Origin: Marinobacter nitratireducens
GTDB taxonomy: Bacteria; Pseudomonadota; Gammaproteobacteria; Pseudomonadales; Oleiphilaceae
Direction of reading: 5' to 3'
Assembly: GCF_000708045.1 (NCBI RefSeq)
Contig: NZ_ANIE01000007.1
Coordinates: forward strand, 248,001-312,000
DNA length: 64,000 nucleotides
A program made the position numbers and the translations under genes. Under the pieces are notes generated by a model. That model was not told the DNA's origin. It saw nothing but the letters and a program-made list of their open reading frames with translations, and made no database searches. How positions within the stretch are numbered: the stretch's first letter is position 1; every line of letters begins with the position of its first letter. This document shows positions 51,696 to 61,131 of this stretch, piece after piece.

Positions 51696-52154
51696 ATGGA
51701 AATAAAAACATTCGAAGACCTGATTGACTGGACCCGCCAATTGCATGCCCATCTGGCGAAATGCCTCCATGAGGGCGCTGAACAAAACCCCAACGAACGT
51801 GCAGCGGCCTTGCTGGATTATGTGAGTCAACATGAACAGATGCTGGAGAAGGCGGTTGCCGAGTTCGAAAGACAAGCCGACCCGAAGGCCATGCACACCC
51901 GTCTGTACGATTACGCCAATCACAAACCCATCAGGTCGCATCGCACCTGTGAGACACATTATGCCGAGCTGGACTTCAAAGGCATTGCCAGAGAGATCTT
52001 CGATTTCCACGATCAGGTCATGGCACTGTATGACAGCCTCATCGGTAAAGCCGAAATTCCAGAAGCCAAAAGCCTGCTCGAAGATCTCAAATCCCTGGAA
52101 GAGCACGAGGCCATGCGTTTGGCCAGCCAGATCGGCAGGATGGATGACCTCTGA
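51696..52154 (+). CDS. Small helical protein, possibly ferritin-like
   Basis: A 152-residue, mostly alpha-helical protein with a TFEDLIDWTRQLHAHLAKCL start and an end SLEEHEAMRLASQIGRMDDL. Spaced His and Glu residues recall four-helix metal-binding proteins (rubrerythrin or hemerythrin type), but the motif is not exact. I do not recognise a family. The ATG at 51696 starts the homogeneous helical region; 51651 is an alternative in-frame start. Confidence 0.65.
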   Translation: MEIKTFEDLIDWTRQLHAHLAKCLHEGAEQNPNERAAALLDYVSQHEQMLEKAVAEFERQADPKAMHTRLYDYANHKPIRSHRTCETHYAELDFKGIAREIFDFHDQVMALYDSLIGKAEIPEAKSLLEDLKSLEEHEAMRLASQIGRMDDL

Positions 52155-52304
52155 CACCTCACCGCTAAGACCAAAGTCGTAATAGAGGCTGATTTTCGTT
52201 TCAACACTGGGCGATCATTGCTAAGTTGAACTACCTTAGGGAGTTACCAATCCCCACAGGGATAGAATCGACTCACAACAACGACAATAGAGGATAGAAG
52301 AGCA

Positions 52305-53381
52305 ATGAAGATCCGTTCTGTTCTTTCCGCGGCTGTGCTGGCTGTGGCAACCACCTTTGCCTCCACGCAAGCCCTTGCGCAGGAAAAATTCACCCTACGC
52401 CTTGCAGAAACCTGGGGACCTAATTTCCCGATTTTCGGGGACACTACGAAGAATTTCGCCAAGCTCGTCGAGGAAATGTCCGACGGCCGTTTGCGCATCC
52501 GTATCGACTCGTCCAACAAGCATAAAGCGCCGTTTGGCGTGTTTGATATGGTCAAAGCCGGTCAATACGACATGGGCCACTCAGCATCCTATTACTGGAA
52601 AGGCAAAGTCCCCGAGACCCTGTTCTTCACCAGCATGCCCTTCGGTATGACCGCCATCGAACAGTACGCCTGGTTCTACTATGGCGATGGCATGGAACTG
52701 ATGCAGGAGGTTTATGCCCCCCAAAACATGCTCTCCTTCCCGGGCGGTAACACCGGCATTCAGATGGGCGGCTGGTTCCGCAAGGAAATCAAATCGCTGG
52801 ATGACCTGCAGGGCCTGAAAATGCGTATCCCCGGCTTTGCGGGTGAGGTCTTCGCCGAAGTGGGTGTGAGTCCGACCAACATTCCGCCTGGAGAGCTGTA
52901 TACCGCCCTCGAGCGCAACACCATTGATGCGGTTGAGTGGGTTGGCCCGGCACTGGACCTTCGTCTCGGTTTCCAGCAAATTGCCGATTACTACTACACC
53001 GGCTGGCACGAGCCTGCTACTGAACTGCAATACCTGGTTAACAAGAAGACCTGGGAGAAGCTGCCGAGCGATCTTCAGACGATCCTGAAAACCGCCATGC
53101 GGGTTTCCGCCTACGACATGCTGGTCCTCTCACAGCACGAAAATGCGAAAGCCTGGGCCAACATCAAGAAAGAGTACCCGGACGTGCAGATCAAGAACTT
53201 CCCGGAAGACGTGTTCCAGGCTATGTACGATGCCAACAAAAAGCTGCTGAAGGAGGCAGCCGGCAAGAACGACCTGGCCAAGCGAATCGTGGAGTCGCAG
53301 GAAGAGTATCTTGAAAAGACCCGGGCCTACACAGACATTTCTGAGCGGGCCTACCTAAACACCATGGCCGAAGTCGAGTAA
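52305..53381 (+). CDS. TRAP transporter substrate-binding protein, TakP-like
   Basis: A 358-residue periplasmic DctP-family protein with a signal peptide (cleavage near ALAQEKF). GGWFRKEIKSLDDLQGLKMRI and ALERNTIDAVEWVGPALD match TakP of Rhodobacter, in which an Arg, Glu and Trp in these segments bind a 2-oxoacid with Na+. A 2-oxoacid such as pyruvate is therefore the best guess. It is the first gene of a complete three-gene TRAP operon. Confidence 0.88.
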   Translation: MKIRSVLSAAVLAVATTFASTQALAQEKFTLRLAETWGPNFPIFGDTTKNFAKLVEEMSDGRLRIRIDSSNKHKAPFGVFDMVKAGQYDMGHSASYYWKGKVPETLFFTSMPFGMTAIEQYAWFYYGDGMELMQEVYAPQNMLSFPGGNTGIQMGGWFRKEIKSLDDLQGLKMRIPGFAGEVFAEVGVSPTNIPPGELYTALERNTIDAVEWVGPALDLRLGFQQIADYYYTGWHEPATELQYLVNKKTWEKLPSDLQTILKTAMRVSAYDMLVLSQHENAKAWANIKKEYPDVQIKNFPEDVFQAMYDANKKLLKEAAGKNDLAKRIVESQEEYLEKTRAYTDISERAYLNTMAEVE

Positions 53382-53486
53382 AATATCGACGTAGACAGGG
53401 CCGGGATCGCTCTATGAGTGATCCCGGTTTTGTCGTTTATAGCAGCCCCAAAATCGCCAGCCCGCTTAGCGGAGGTAACAGCACTA

Positions 53487-54032
53487 ATGCGGTGGATTAT
53501 CAAACTCGACGAGGGCCTCGCCCGACTCTCCACGTTCTGTGGCTGGATCGCCTGTATCGCAATGATACTGATGACAGCCAACGTTTTTTACGATGTTGTC
53601 GCCCGATACGCGTTTAACTCTGTCTCCATTGGCATGCAGGAAATGGAATGGCACCTATACTCGGTGGTCTTTCTCCTCGGCATCCCCTACGCCCTGCGGA
53701 ACGATGCGCATGTTCGCGTTGATGTTTTTTACACCAACTGGAGCAACACCACCAAAGCCTGGGTTAACCTGATCGGCGCCATCATCTTTGTGATTCCGTT
53801 CGCCTATCTCATCGCCAACTATGGCTACAGCTTTGCCGTGGACTCTTACAATATGGGAGAGGGCAGCGGCGACCCCGGCGGCCTGCCAAACCGCTGGATC
53901 ATCAAGGCGGTGATCCCCTTTGCAGCCTTCTTCATTGCCACTGCTGGTCTGAACATGGTGACCTTCGCTCTCCGCGTGATCTCCGGCGAGAAAAGCTATG
54001 AAGTCGAACACAGCGGAGGGGACCTGGCATGA
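53487..54032 (+). CDS. TRAP transporter small permease, DctQ type
   Basis: A 181-residue inner-membrane protein with four helices, the small subunit of a TRAP transporter. ATG 53487 has a strong GGAGGT about 10 bases upstream and gives the usual start; an in-frame ATG-type extension to 53418 is unlikely. It overlaps the large permease by 4 bp. Confidence 0.9.
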   Translation: MRWIIKLDEGLARLSTFCGWIACIAMILMTANVFYDVVARYAFNSVSIGMQEMEWHLYSVVFLLGIPYALRNDAHVRVDVFYTNWSNTTKAWVNLIGAIIFVIPFAYLIANYGYSFAVDSYNMGEGSGDPGGLPNRWIIKAVIPFAAFFIATAGLNMVTFALRVISGEKSYEVEHSGGDLA

Positions 54033-55324
54033 TCGGTATCATCATGTTTGGCGTGGCCCTGGTCATGCTGATGCTGGGTTTCCCGGTTGCGTTTACCTTC
54101 GGCGGTGTTGCCCTGTTCTTCGGTATCTATGCCGAGGGCATGGAGCTGTTCGCCTTCATGCCATTCCGAATCATGAGCGTCATGCAGAACACGGTTCTGA
54201 TGGCGGTGCCCCTATTCATTTTCATGGGCGTGGTTCTGCAACGCACCAAACTGGCCGAGCAGCTGCTCACCTCCATGGGTCGACTGTTTGGCGGGCTTCC
54301 TGGCGGCCTGGCCATTTCCACCATTCTGGTTGGTGCCCTGCTGGCCGCCTCTACTGGTGTTGTCGGGGCCAGTGTTGTGGCCATGGGCCTGATTTCCCTG
54401 CCGGTCATGCTTGCCCACAAGTACGACAAGCGGCTGAGTACTGGCACCATCTGCGCATCCGGAACCCTGGGGCAGATCGTGCCGCCCTCCATCATCCTGA
54501 TCATTCTCGGGGATGTCCTGGGCCTGCCGGTGGGAGACCTGTTCAAAGCGGCGGTATGGCCAGGTGTCGTGTTGATTGGTCTGTACATCATCTACATCCT
54601 GGTACTGACTCGACTGAAGCCAGAAACAGCACCAGCGATGCCGGTGGATCCCGGCCGGTCCCGCAAGCAGGAGGTGATCTCCGCTCTGATCGCAATCATC
54701 CCGCCGCTGGCCCTGATCGTGGTGGTACTGGGATCGATTTTCTCCGGAATTGCAACGCCGACCGAGTCATCGGCTCTGGGCGGTGTCGGAGCCGTGGTTC
54801 TGGCCATCATTTATCGGCAGTTCTCTTTCCGGATGATCTGGGATGCCGCCCAGGACACGGTCAAAGTCACAGCCATGGTCTTCGCCATCCTGATCGGTGC
54901 GACCGCGTTCTCCATGGTGTTCAGCTACACCGGTGGTGATTACCTGCTCGAAGACTGGCTGCACATGCTGCCCGGTGAACAGTGGGGCTTCATCATCCTG
55001 GCCATGGCCGTCATTCTGATCCTGGGGTTCTTCATCGATTTCGTGGAGATCTCCTTCATCATCGTGCCCATCCTGGCACCGGTCGCCGAGGCCATGGGTA
55101 TCAACATGCTGTGGTTCGCCATTTTGATCGCCATGAACCTGCAGACCAGCTTCCTCACGCCCCCATTCGGGTTTGCGCTGTTCTACCTGAAAGGTGTGGC
55201 TCCGCCGGAGGTGAAAACGGTGGATATCTACAAAGGGATTATCCCCTTCATCGCCATCCAGATTCTGGTACTGGCATTGATCGTGATATTCCCCGAGTGG
55301 TTTGGCATGAGCGCCACCTACTAA
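54029..55324 (+). CDS. TRAP transporter large permease, DctM type
   Basis: A 431-residue inner-membrane protein with about 12 helices, the ion-coupled transport subunit. GGLPGGLAISTILVGALLAASTGVVGASV and GTICASGTLGQIVPPSIILIILGD are conserved DctM blocks. Gene order DctP-DctQ-DctM is complete and ends in a terminator. Confidence 0.93.
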   Translation: MIGIIMFGVALVMLMLGFPVAFTFGGVALFFGIYAEGMELFAFMPFRIMSVMQNTVLMAVPLFIFMGVVLQRTKLAEQLLTSMGRLFGGLPGGLAISTILVGALLAASTGVVGASVVAMGLISLPVMLAHKYDKRLSTGTICASGTLGQIVPPSIILIILGDVLGLPVGDLFKAAVWPGVVLIGLYIIYILVLTRLKPETAPAMPVDPGRSRKQEVISALIAIIPPLALIVVVLGSIFSGIATPTESSALGGVGAVVLAIIYRQFSFRMIWDAAQDTVKVTAMVFAILIGATAFSMVFSYTGGDYLLEDWLHMLPGEQWGFIILAMAVILILGFFIDFVEISFIIVPILAPVAEAMGINMLWFAILIAMNLQTSFLTPPFGFALFYLKGVAPPEVKTVDIYKGIIPFIAIQILVLALIVIFPEWFGMSATY

Positions 55325-55332
55325 CGGTCTCC

Positions 55333-55362
55333 AAAACCGGGCTTCAGGGCCCGGTTTTTTTT
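55333..55362 (+). terminator. Rho-independent terminator of the TRAP operon
   Basis: AAACCGGGC and GCCCGGTTT flank a short loop, followed by TTTTTTTTC. Confidence 0.9.
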
Positions 55363-55547
55363 CGTACTCCCCATCCTCCCGAACAATAGCTGCCGGCTAT
55401 CGGTTGCAAGCTGACAAAACCTCACGGTTTTCTATACTGAACAAAAAACCGGCAATTCTCAGCTAGGCATTCGAGACACGCTCTTGCACCCAGACGCTCA
55501 CCTGTTGGCGAGCGCCTGGATTATGGTTAAGAGGGAGAGAAGGGTTT

Positions 55548-56861
55548 ATGGCTCCGAGTACCGCCGAAAAACAGGAACATAGCGACAAAGAACGTGCTTC
55601 TCACATTCTCAGGCTTCCTCTGGACGCAACCAGGGTAGACCGGGAGCCACACAGCTATGAACGCTGGATGGTGGCAAAACTGATGAGAATGGCAGGCTCG
55701 CCACCGATTTGCTTCCGACTCTGGAACGGTGACGTGATCCCGCCGGAATCAGGTGAAGCGCGTTTTACACTTTATCTGGCAGACCCCAAGGCACTCTATT
55801 CCCTGGTTGCCAACCCAAACCTGGCCTTCGGTGACCTTTACAGCGCCGGCCGGCTGCAGGTGGAAGGGGACCTGGCCGAGCTGCTTGAAACGTTATACAG
55901 ATCCGTCCACGCAGCCCGTCAGAAATGGCCCAGGTGGCTGGACACACTCTGGCGAAACCACAACCCGCGGGCAACCGGCATTCCCGAAGCCAAGGAAAAC
56001 ATCCAGCACCACTACGACCTGGGCAACGCTTTCTACCAGCTATGGCTGGATCACGCCGAAATGCAGTACACCTGCGCCTATTACGAGCAGCCGGATCTGT
56101 CTCTCGAACAGGCGCAACTGGCAAAACTGGAACATGTCTGCCGCAAGCTGAGACTCAAACCCGGGATGACAGTCGTGGAGGCCGGCTGTGGCTGGGGCGG
56201 CCTGGCTCGCTACATGGCCCGCCAATATGGCGTTCGGGTTCACTCCTACAACATTTCACGGGAACAGCTGGCCTATGCCCGGGAGCGGGCCCGGGAGCAG
56301 GGGCTGGATCACCTGATCACCTATGTGGAAGACGACTACCGGAACATCGAAGGGCAATACGATGCCTTTGTCTCCGTCGGGATGCTTGAGCACGTGGGTA
56401 AGGACAACTATGCGGCACTCTCAGAGCTGATCAAGCGCTGCCTGAATCCCGAAGGCATCGCCCTGCTCCATAGCATCGGCCGAAACCGGCCCATGCTGAT
56501 GAATGCCTGGATCGAAAAACGGATCTTCCCGGGCGCCTACCCGCCCAGCATTGGCGAGTTCATGGGCATCTGCGAACACGGGGACTTTTCCGTGCTGGAC
56601 GTAGAGAACCTCCGCCTGCATTACGCCCAGACTCTGACGCACTGGATGGCACGATTCACGGAAAACGAGGACAAGGTCACCGACATGTACGACGCCCATT
56701 TCACGCGGGCATGGCGCATGTACCTCGCCGGCTCCATTGCCGCGTTCCGGGCTGGCTCACTCCAACTGTTCCAGGTGGTATTCACCCATGGTGACAACAA
56801 CCTCCTGCCACAGAACCGAGGCGATCTTTACACTACACCAGCGGCTCCCGGAGAGGCTTGA
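55548..56861 (+). CDS. Cyclopropane-fatty-acid-synthase-like methyltransferase
   Basis: A 437-residue SAM-dependent enzyme of the CFA synthase family. An N-terminal lipid-contact domain is followed by the AdoMet motif VVEAGCGWGGLARYMA (near residue 210), the catalytic-Glu segment VGMLEHVG and IFPGAYPPSI. CFA-type enzymes methylate the double bond of phospholipid acyl chains to a cyclopropane, or to methylene-branched products in some subtypes. Its stop overlaps the next start (TGATG), coupling it to a flavin reductase, which suggests a two-step modification. A strong purine-rich site (GAGGGAGAGAAGGG) precedes the ATG. Confidence 0.9.
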   Translation: MAPSTAEKQEHSDKERASHILRLPLDATRVDREPHSYERWMVAKLMRMAGSPPICFRLWNGDVIPPESGEARFTLYLADPKALYSLVANPNLAFGDLYSAGRLQVEGDLAELLETLYRSVHAARQKWPRWLDTLWRNHNPRATGIPEAKENIQHHYDLGNAFYQLWLDHAEMQYTCAYYEQPDLSLEQAQLAKLEHVCRKLRLKPGMTVVEAGCGWGGLARYMARQYGVRVHSYNISREQLAYARERAREQGLDHLITYVEDDYRNIEGQYDAFVSVGMLEHVGKDNYAALSELIKRCLNPEGIALLHSIGRNRPMLMNAWIEKRIFPGAYPPSIGEFMGICEHGDFSVLDVENLRLHYAQTLTHWMARFTENEDKVTDMYDAHFTRAWRMYLAGSIAAFRAGSLQLFQVVFTHGDNNLLPQNRGDLYTTPAAPGEA

Positions 56862-57985
56862 TGGATTACTACGACCTGATCATCGTTGGGGCAGGCCCGG
56901 CCGGGTCAACGCTTGCCCATGCTCTGCGGGACAGCGGAAAACGCGTGCTGATTATCGACAAGCAGGTGTTCCCCCGGGACAAGACCTGCGCGGGCTGGGT
57001 CACGCCGGCGGTTATGTCCGAGCTCCAGATTGACACCGAAGCCTATGGCGTCGGACGCACCCTGCAACCCATTCGACGCTTCCGGATCGGGATGATGGGG
57101 CAATCCGCCGTGGAGAACGACCACGGAGAGATCGTGAGCTACGGCATTCGCCGGTGTGAATTCGACCAATACCTGCTGAACCGCGTAAAGGGGCCCAAGG
57201 TACTGGGAACGCCGGTCAAGAGTATCGTCAGGAACGGTGGCAACTGGCGGATCAATGATCGCTGGGAGGCTCCACTGGTGGTCGGCGCCGGCGGCCACTT
57301 CTGCCCGGTCGCCAGGTTGCTCGGTGATGGCCCCGGCAGCCACGAAACGGTAGTGGCTGCCAAGGAAGTGGAATTCGAGATGACGCCGGAACAGGCCTCA
57401 GCATGCGAAGCCCGCGGTGACACGCCAGAGCTCTGGTTCTGTCGGGATCTCAAGGGCTACGCCTGGATTTTCCGTAAAGGCAATTACTTGAACATCGGCC
57501 TCGGCCGTGAAGACAACCACAAGCTTTCTGAACACCTGCAGGCGTTTGTCGAGGAAATGAAGGATGCTGGCCGGATTCCGGATAGCCTGCCGGCGCGCTT
57601 CAAGGGGCACGCCTACCTTCTCTACGCCCACGCTGAACGACCGCTGGTAGACGACGGGGTGATTCTGATCGGTGATTCAGCCGGTCTGGCCTACACCCAG
57701 AGCGGCGAAGGCATTCGTCCGGCCATTGAGTCCGCACTGATGGCCGCTGACACCCTGCGTAAAGCCGAAGACTACAGCGCTTCATCCCTCCAGGTTTACG
57801 GCGATGCGATTGTCGAGCGTTTTGGCAATCGGGCCGCCGACGTGGAAGATGCCTGGCAGGTTCCGGACTGGATGAAGACCGCTCTGGCCAGCCCGCTTAT
57901 GCGCTCCCACTGGTTCACCCGCAAAGTGGTGACTGAAAAGTGGTTCCTGCATCAGGATGTCTCGCAACTGACGGTTGCGGTATGA
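56861..57985 (+). CDS. Geranylgeranyl-reductase-like FAD oxidoreductase
   Basis: A 374-residue flavoprotein with the N-terminal FAD motif LIIVGAGPAGSTLAHALRDSG, the family segment FPRDKTCAGWVTPAV, and the C-terminal GDSAGLAYTQSGEGIRPAIESALMAAD. Relatives saturate isoprenoid double bonds or hydroxylate small molecules. Since it is translationally coupled to a CFA-like methyltransferase, it could reduce a methylene acyl intermediate to a methyl branch; this is inference. Confidence 0.85.
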   Translation: MDYYDLIIVGAGPAGSTLAHALRDSGKRVLIIDKQVFPRDKTCAGWVTPAVMSELQIDTEAYGVGRTLQPIRRFRIGMMGQSAVENDHGEIVSYGIRRCEFDQYLLNRVKGPKVLGTPVKSIVRNGGNWRINDRWEAPLVVGAGGHFCPVARLLGDGPGSHETVVAAKEVEFEMTPEQASACEARGDTPELWFCRDLKGYAWIFRKGNYLNIGLGREDNHKLSEHLQAFVEEMKDAGRIPDSLPARFKGHAYLLYAHAERPLVDDGVILIGDSAGLAYTQSGEGIRPAIESALMAADTLRKAEDYSASSLQVYGDAIVERFGNRAADVEDAWQVPDWMKTALASPLMRSHWFTRKVVTEKWFLHQDVSQLTVAV

Positions 57986-58045
57986 CAAAGCCGGGGCAAA
58001 GGCGCTGGCCCCGGCTGGTACGTCATCGGCTGTGCCCGACCAGGA

Positions 58046-59941
58046 TTAACGAATCTCGTAAATGGTCGTGGTACCGCTCACTTCATTACCCACAATCAGC
58101 AACGGCCGATCACCCGGCGCGTCAGCCGCACTGACATACAGGATGCTTTCTGGACCGAGATCTCCTGCTGCGTGGGCGGGTTCGCTACCGTCGTCGATAT
58201 CGTCCTCAATGGCGTAGTCAAAGTCACGATTATTGAGGTACTGAACATACTCCGGGCTGTATGGATTGCTGATGTCATACACCATAATGCCGCCTGTGCG
58301 CTCCAGGCCGATGAATGCGTAGGTATGGCCGTTGATGCGCGCCGCTTCGATTGCTTCGGGTTCCGGGCCCTTGGCATCACTTCGGCTGTCACCGCTGTTC
58401 TCATCGTTGTCGTTATTGAAATCATCACCCAGCAGATTGGCCGTGATGACTTCAAACTGGCTTCCACTATCGGCAATCATCTGACCTGCCGAATTCAGAA
58501 TGCTGAAGCTCCGGCCACCAAACGCCAGCGCCTGATCAAGCTCACCATCACCATCGGTATCGGCTGTCAGAGTGGTGGTCAGGCGGCCCACACCGGTTTC
58601 ATCGGTGAAATCCCATTGTCCGAGATTGAACGGCGCAACGTCTGCCAGGGGCGCATCCTCGAAACGAATTTCCTCAACAAACGCGTCATATTCACGGGCA
58701 TCGCCTTCGTTCGCGGTCAGGTAATAAACCTCACCGTTTATCTCGATCGCCTTGATGGAATCCGGCATGTACATGCCTTTGACCGGCCAGCTGGTGATGT
58801 TAACGGCATCATCTTTATCCGACACATCCAGCTCATTACCCGGGATACCATGGTTCTTGGTTCCCAGTGCAACGATGGACTTAACACTGGCCTGAGCAAT
58901 ATCCACCACGGCCACGGCGTTGTTTTCCTGTAGCGTCACCCAGGCTTCGGAGCCATCCGGCGATACCGCGACGTACTCCGGCTCAAAATCCTGGGCGACA
59001 GAAGACTGGCCGTCATGCAGATAGACGGTCAGACCGGCGACGCCAGCAGCGGCCACCTCAGTATCGCCGTCAAAATCCGTCGTCAGGGTAATCGTGTTAC
59101 CAGCCACCGACGCGACCCGGTATGGCAGCGGATCACCTTCGGTGCTGGCAATCGTCAACCAGGAACCCGCTACCACGGCAGACGCATCGTCCACGGTAAC
59201 GCTCGCAGGATCGGTATCGGTGAACGCGGTTACCGCCAGCTCTGAGCGACCGAAGTTGCCGAACACCCTGACGTCCTCAGGCAGTTCGTCAGCACGGGAA
59301 CCACCAACATTGAAATCGGCGAAGGAAACAGACTCGACGGCGGGATTATCCGGATCGGTGGCATCCACAATGCTGACAGTGCCCTCCGGGTCGATACTAT
59401 AGTCGCCATTGGGTTCACCCTCGTTGGCCACCAGAATCTTCGTTCCGTCGGGGGTAAAGGTCAGCATATCGGGCAAGGCGCCCACCTCAACCTCACCCCG
59501 GAACTGGAGGTCCGCAGCGTTGTAAATCTGGACCCGCCCGTTCGAGGTCTTGGTATCGTGCTCTACCGCCACGGCGACCAGCCCTCCTGATACAGAGACA
59601 CTGTTAATCGCCCCTGCATCGGCCCATTGCACGGTTGCATCGAGCGTGGCCTGCTTGGTGGGGTTGGCCGGATCCTGAAGATCCAGAACATCAACAGAAC
59701 TCTGCTGTGCGTTGACGACAAACACCCGGGCCGATGCCGGATCATAAGCCACGATTTCCGCGGCACTCTCGTCAAACTCGTTGTCATCGACGGCAAAGCG
59801 CCCAACCTGGACCAGAGAGACCTGGCCCGCAGTCAGATCCTGGCCGTCAGCACCAGTGGCCCCATCATCACCTTCACAGGCCGTCAGAAGTGCCGTTGTT
59901 GAAATGATGGCAGCCGCAAGCACAGATTTCCGGAATTGCAT
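58046..59941 (-). CDS. Choice-of-anchor I family lipoprotein
   Basis: A 631-residue surface or periplasmic lipoprotein with lipobox (LLTAC, Cys near residue 22) followed by a short collagen-like GDDGATGADG stretch. The rest is a beta-propeller-like domain of the choice-of-anchor I family, with DNDENSGDSRSDAKGPEPEAIEAARINGHTYAFIG and EYDAFVEEIRF as family segments. Related proteins include phosphatase- or phytase-like exoenzymes; catalytic residues cannot be assigned here. No phosphate-uptake genes are next to it. Confidence 0.85.
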   Translation of the reverse strand: MQFRKSVLAAAIISTTALLTACEGDDGATGADGQDLTAGQVSLVQVGRFAVDDNEFDESAAEIVAYDPASARVFVVNAQQSSVDVLDLQDPANPTKQATLDATVQWADAGAINSVSVSGGLVAVAVEHDTKTSNGRVQIYNAADLQFRGEVEVGALPDMLTFTPDGTKILVANEGEPNGDYSIDPEGTVSIVDATDPDNPAVESVSFADFNVGGSRADELPEDVRVFGNFGRSELAVTAFTDTDPASVTVDDASAVVAGSWLTIASTEGDPLPYRVASVAGNTITLTTDFDGDTEVAAAGVAGLTVYLHDGQSSVAQDFEPEYVAVSPDGSEAWVTLQENNAVAVVDIAQASVKSIVALGTKNHGIPGNELDVSDKDDAVNITSWPVKGMYMPDSIKAIEINGEVYYLTANEGDAREYDAFVEEIRFEDAPLADVAPFNLGQWDFTDETGVGRLTTTLTADTDGDGELDQALAFGGRSFSILNSAGQMIADSGSQFEVITANLLGDDFNNDNDENSGDSRSDAKGPEPEAIEAARINGHTYAFIGLERTGGIMVYDISNPYSPEYVQYLNNRDFDYAIEDDIDDGSEPAHAAGDLGPESILYVSAADAPGDRPLLIVGNEVSGTTTIYEIR

Positions 59942-60065
59942 ACGTTCCCCTTTGTATTCTTTACGTCATGTGTAACGACACAACGTAGAGATCATCCATG
60001 ACAAAGAGGTGTCAGTAATAAGTCTCTGACAAGTCAGTACTGTGACAGGAAAAAGGGCGAGAACG

Positions 60066-60095
60066 AAAAATGGCGGCCACTCGGCCGCCATTTTT
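60066..60095. terminator. Terminator of dps
   Basis: AAAAATGGCGGCC and GGCCGCCATTTTT form a perfect 13-bp stem with T-runs on both strands, just after the dps stop. Confidence 0.9.
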
Positions 60096-60113
60096 GGGTC
60101 CTCTCGCCAGGGC

Positions 60114-60587
60114 TCAGTGCCCGAGGTAACTGCGGTACATCCAGACCGTCTTTTCCTGCTGGGAAATATAGTCACTCATCAGGGCAACGGTCCCCTCATC
60201 CTCGGCATCGCCGGCCAGCGCCAGCAGATCCCGCTGTTTGCCGATCAACGTGGCAAAACTTTCAACGATGTTTTGCATCGCCTGTTTACCATCAGACACA
60301 TCTTTACACTCCTTAACTTCCGAGCGCTCGATGTACGAACTGTAGGAGTGGCTGGGGCGATGCCCAAGGGTCAGCACACGTTCGGCAATTTCATCGACCT
60401 TGAGCAGCAAGTCGTCGTACAGCTCTTCAAATTTGACGTGCAGCTCGAAGAAATCGCTTCCTTTGATGTTCCAGTGGAAGCCACGCACGTTCATGTAAAA
60501 AATCTGGTAGTTGGACAGCAGATCGTTGAGAGAATCCGCAAGTTTCTCCGTTTTCGCCGTATCAAGACCGATAAAGTTCTTACCCAT
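60114..60587 (-). CDS. dps: Dps family DNA-protecting iron-storage protein
   Basis: A 157-residue ferritin-like protein. The ferroxidase-site segment reads NVRGFHWNIKGSDFFELHVKFEELYDDLLLKVDEIAERV, with the His, Asp and Glu residues of the family. Dps oxidises Fe2+ with peroxide and coats DNA under stress. An OxyR-like element lies upstream, over the place of the -35 box. The gene ends at a perfect terminator. Confidence 0.95.
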   Translation of the reverse strand: MGKNFIGLDTAKTEKLADSLNDLLSNYQIFYMNVRGFHWNIKGSDFFELHVKFEELYDDLLLKVDEIAERVLTLGHRPSHSYSSYIERSEVKECKDVSDGKQAMQNIVESFATLIGKQRDLLALAGDAEDEGTVALMSDYISQQEKTVWMYRSYLGH

Positions 60588-60657
60588 CAGAAGTCTCCTT
60601 GACTATTGGTTATTGAAAATCTGCTCTCAACATAGCGCAGTTGCGCGGAGGTGGTGA

Positions 60658-60695
60658 AGTATAGATGGCCAATACAAAATATAGGCAAAACCTAT
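60658..60695 (-). promoter_or_regulatory. Predicted dps promoter with OxyR-like element
   Basis: On the minus strand TATACT (60663-60658) can serve as -10, and ATAGGTTTTGCCTAT (60695-60681) lies 17 bases upstream, where a -35 would be. The latter matches ATAG-N7-CTAT, the OxyR half-element, with one consensus base missing. A second half-element at the right spacing is not seen. Regulation is inferred. Confidence 0.4.
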
Positions 60696-60780
60696 CAAAT
60701 AAGAGAAAACAATTTATTTGGAAACAATTCCCATTACCGGTTCAATATCATTCACAGACTGATCATTGCAGGAGCCGATC

Positions 60781-61041
60781 ATGAGTGCCTTGAAACTGTT
60801 CGTTCACAACCACGGAGCCAATGGCGATCAATCTCTGGTCAAAACCATTACGTTTGCGATTACACACTTTACGGTGGCGTTCACAGTCGCATTCGTGTTG
60901 ACTGGGGATATCATCGTGGGCGGCCTGATTGCCATGGTCGAACCCGCGATCAATACCGTGGCCTACTTCTTCCACGAGAAGATCTGGAGCCGACGCCAGC
61001 AAAATACAAGGTCGTCCTTCAACACGGCCCATTCCGTCTGA
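60781..61041 (+). CDS. DUF2061 family small membrane protein
   Basis: An 86-residue protein with two hydrophobic segments (about residues 22-42 and 45-65), matching DUF2061 (KTITFAITHFTVAFTVAFVLTGDIIVGGLIAMVEPAINTVAYFFHEKIW). Function is unknown. The ATG at 60781 has CAGGAG 8 bases upstream. It is divergent from dps. Confidence 0.85.
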   Translation: MSALKLFVHNHGANGDQSLVKTITFAITHFTVAFTVAFVLTGDIIVGGLIAMVEPAINTVAYFFHEKIWSRRQQNTRSSFNTAHSV

Positions 61042-61131
61042 TCTAAAGTTTCCGGCGAACCACTGAGGACATAGATTAAAAAATGGCTTAAGCTCTGCAC
61101 GTTAACCCCGTCTGAATCAGGAGACAGCGAC

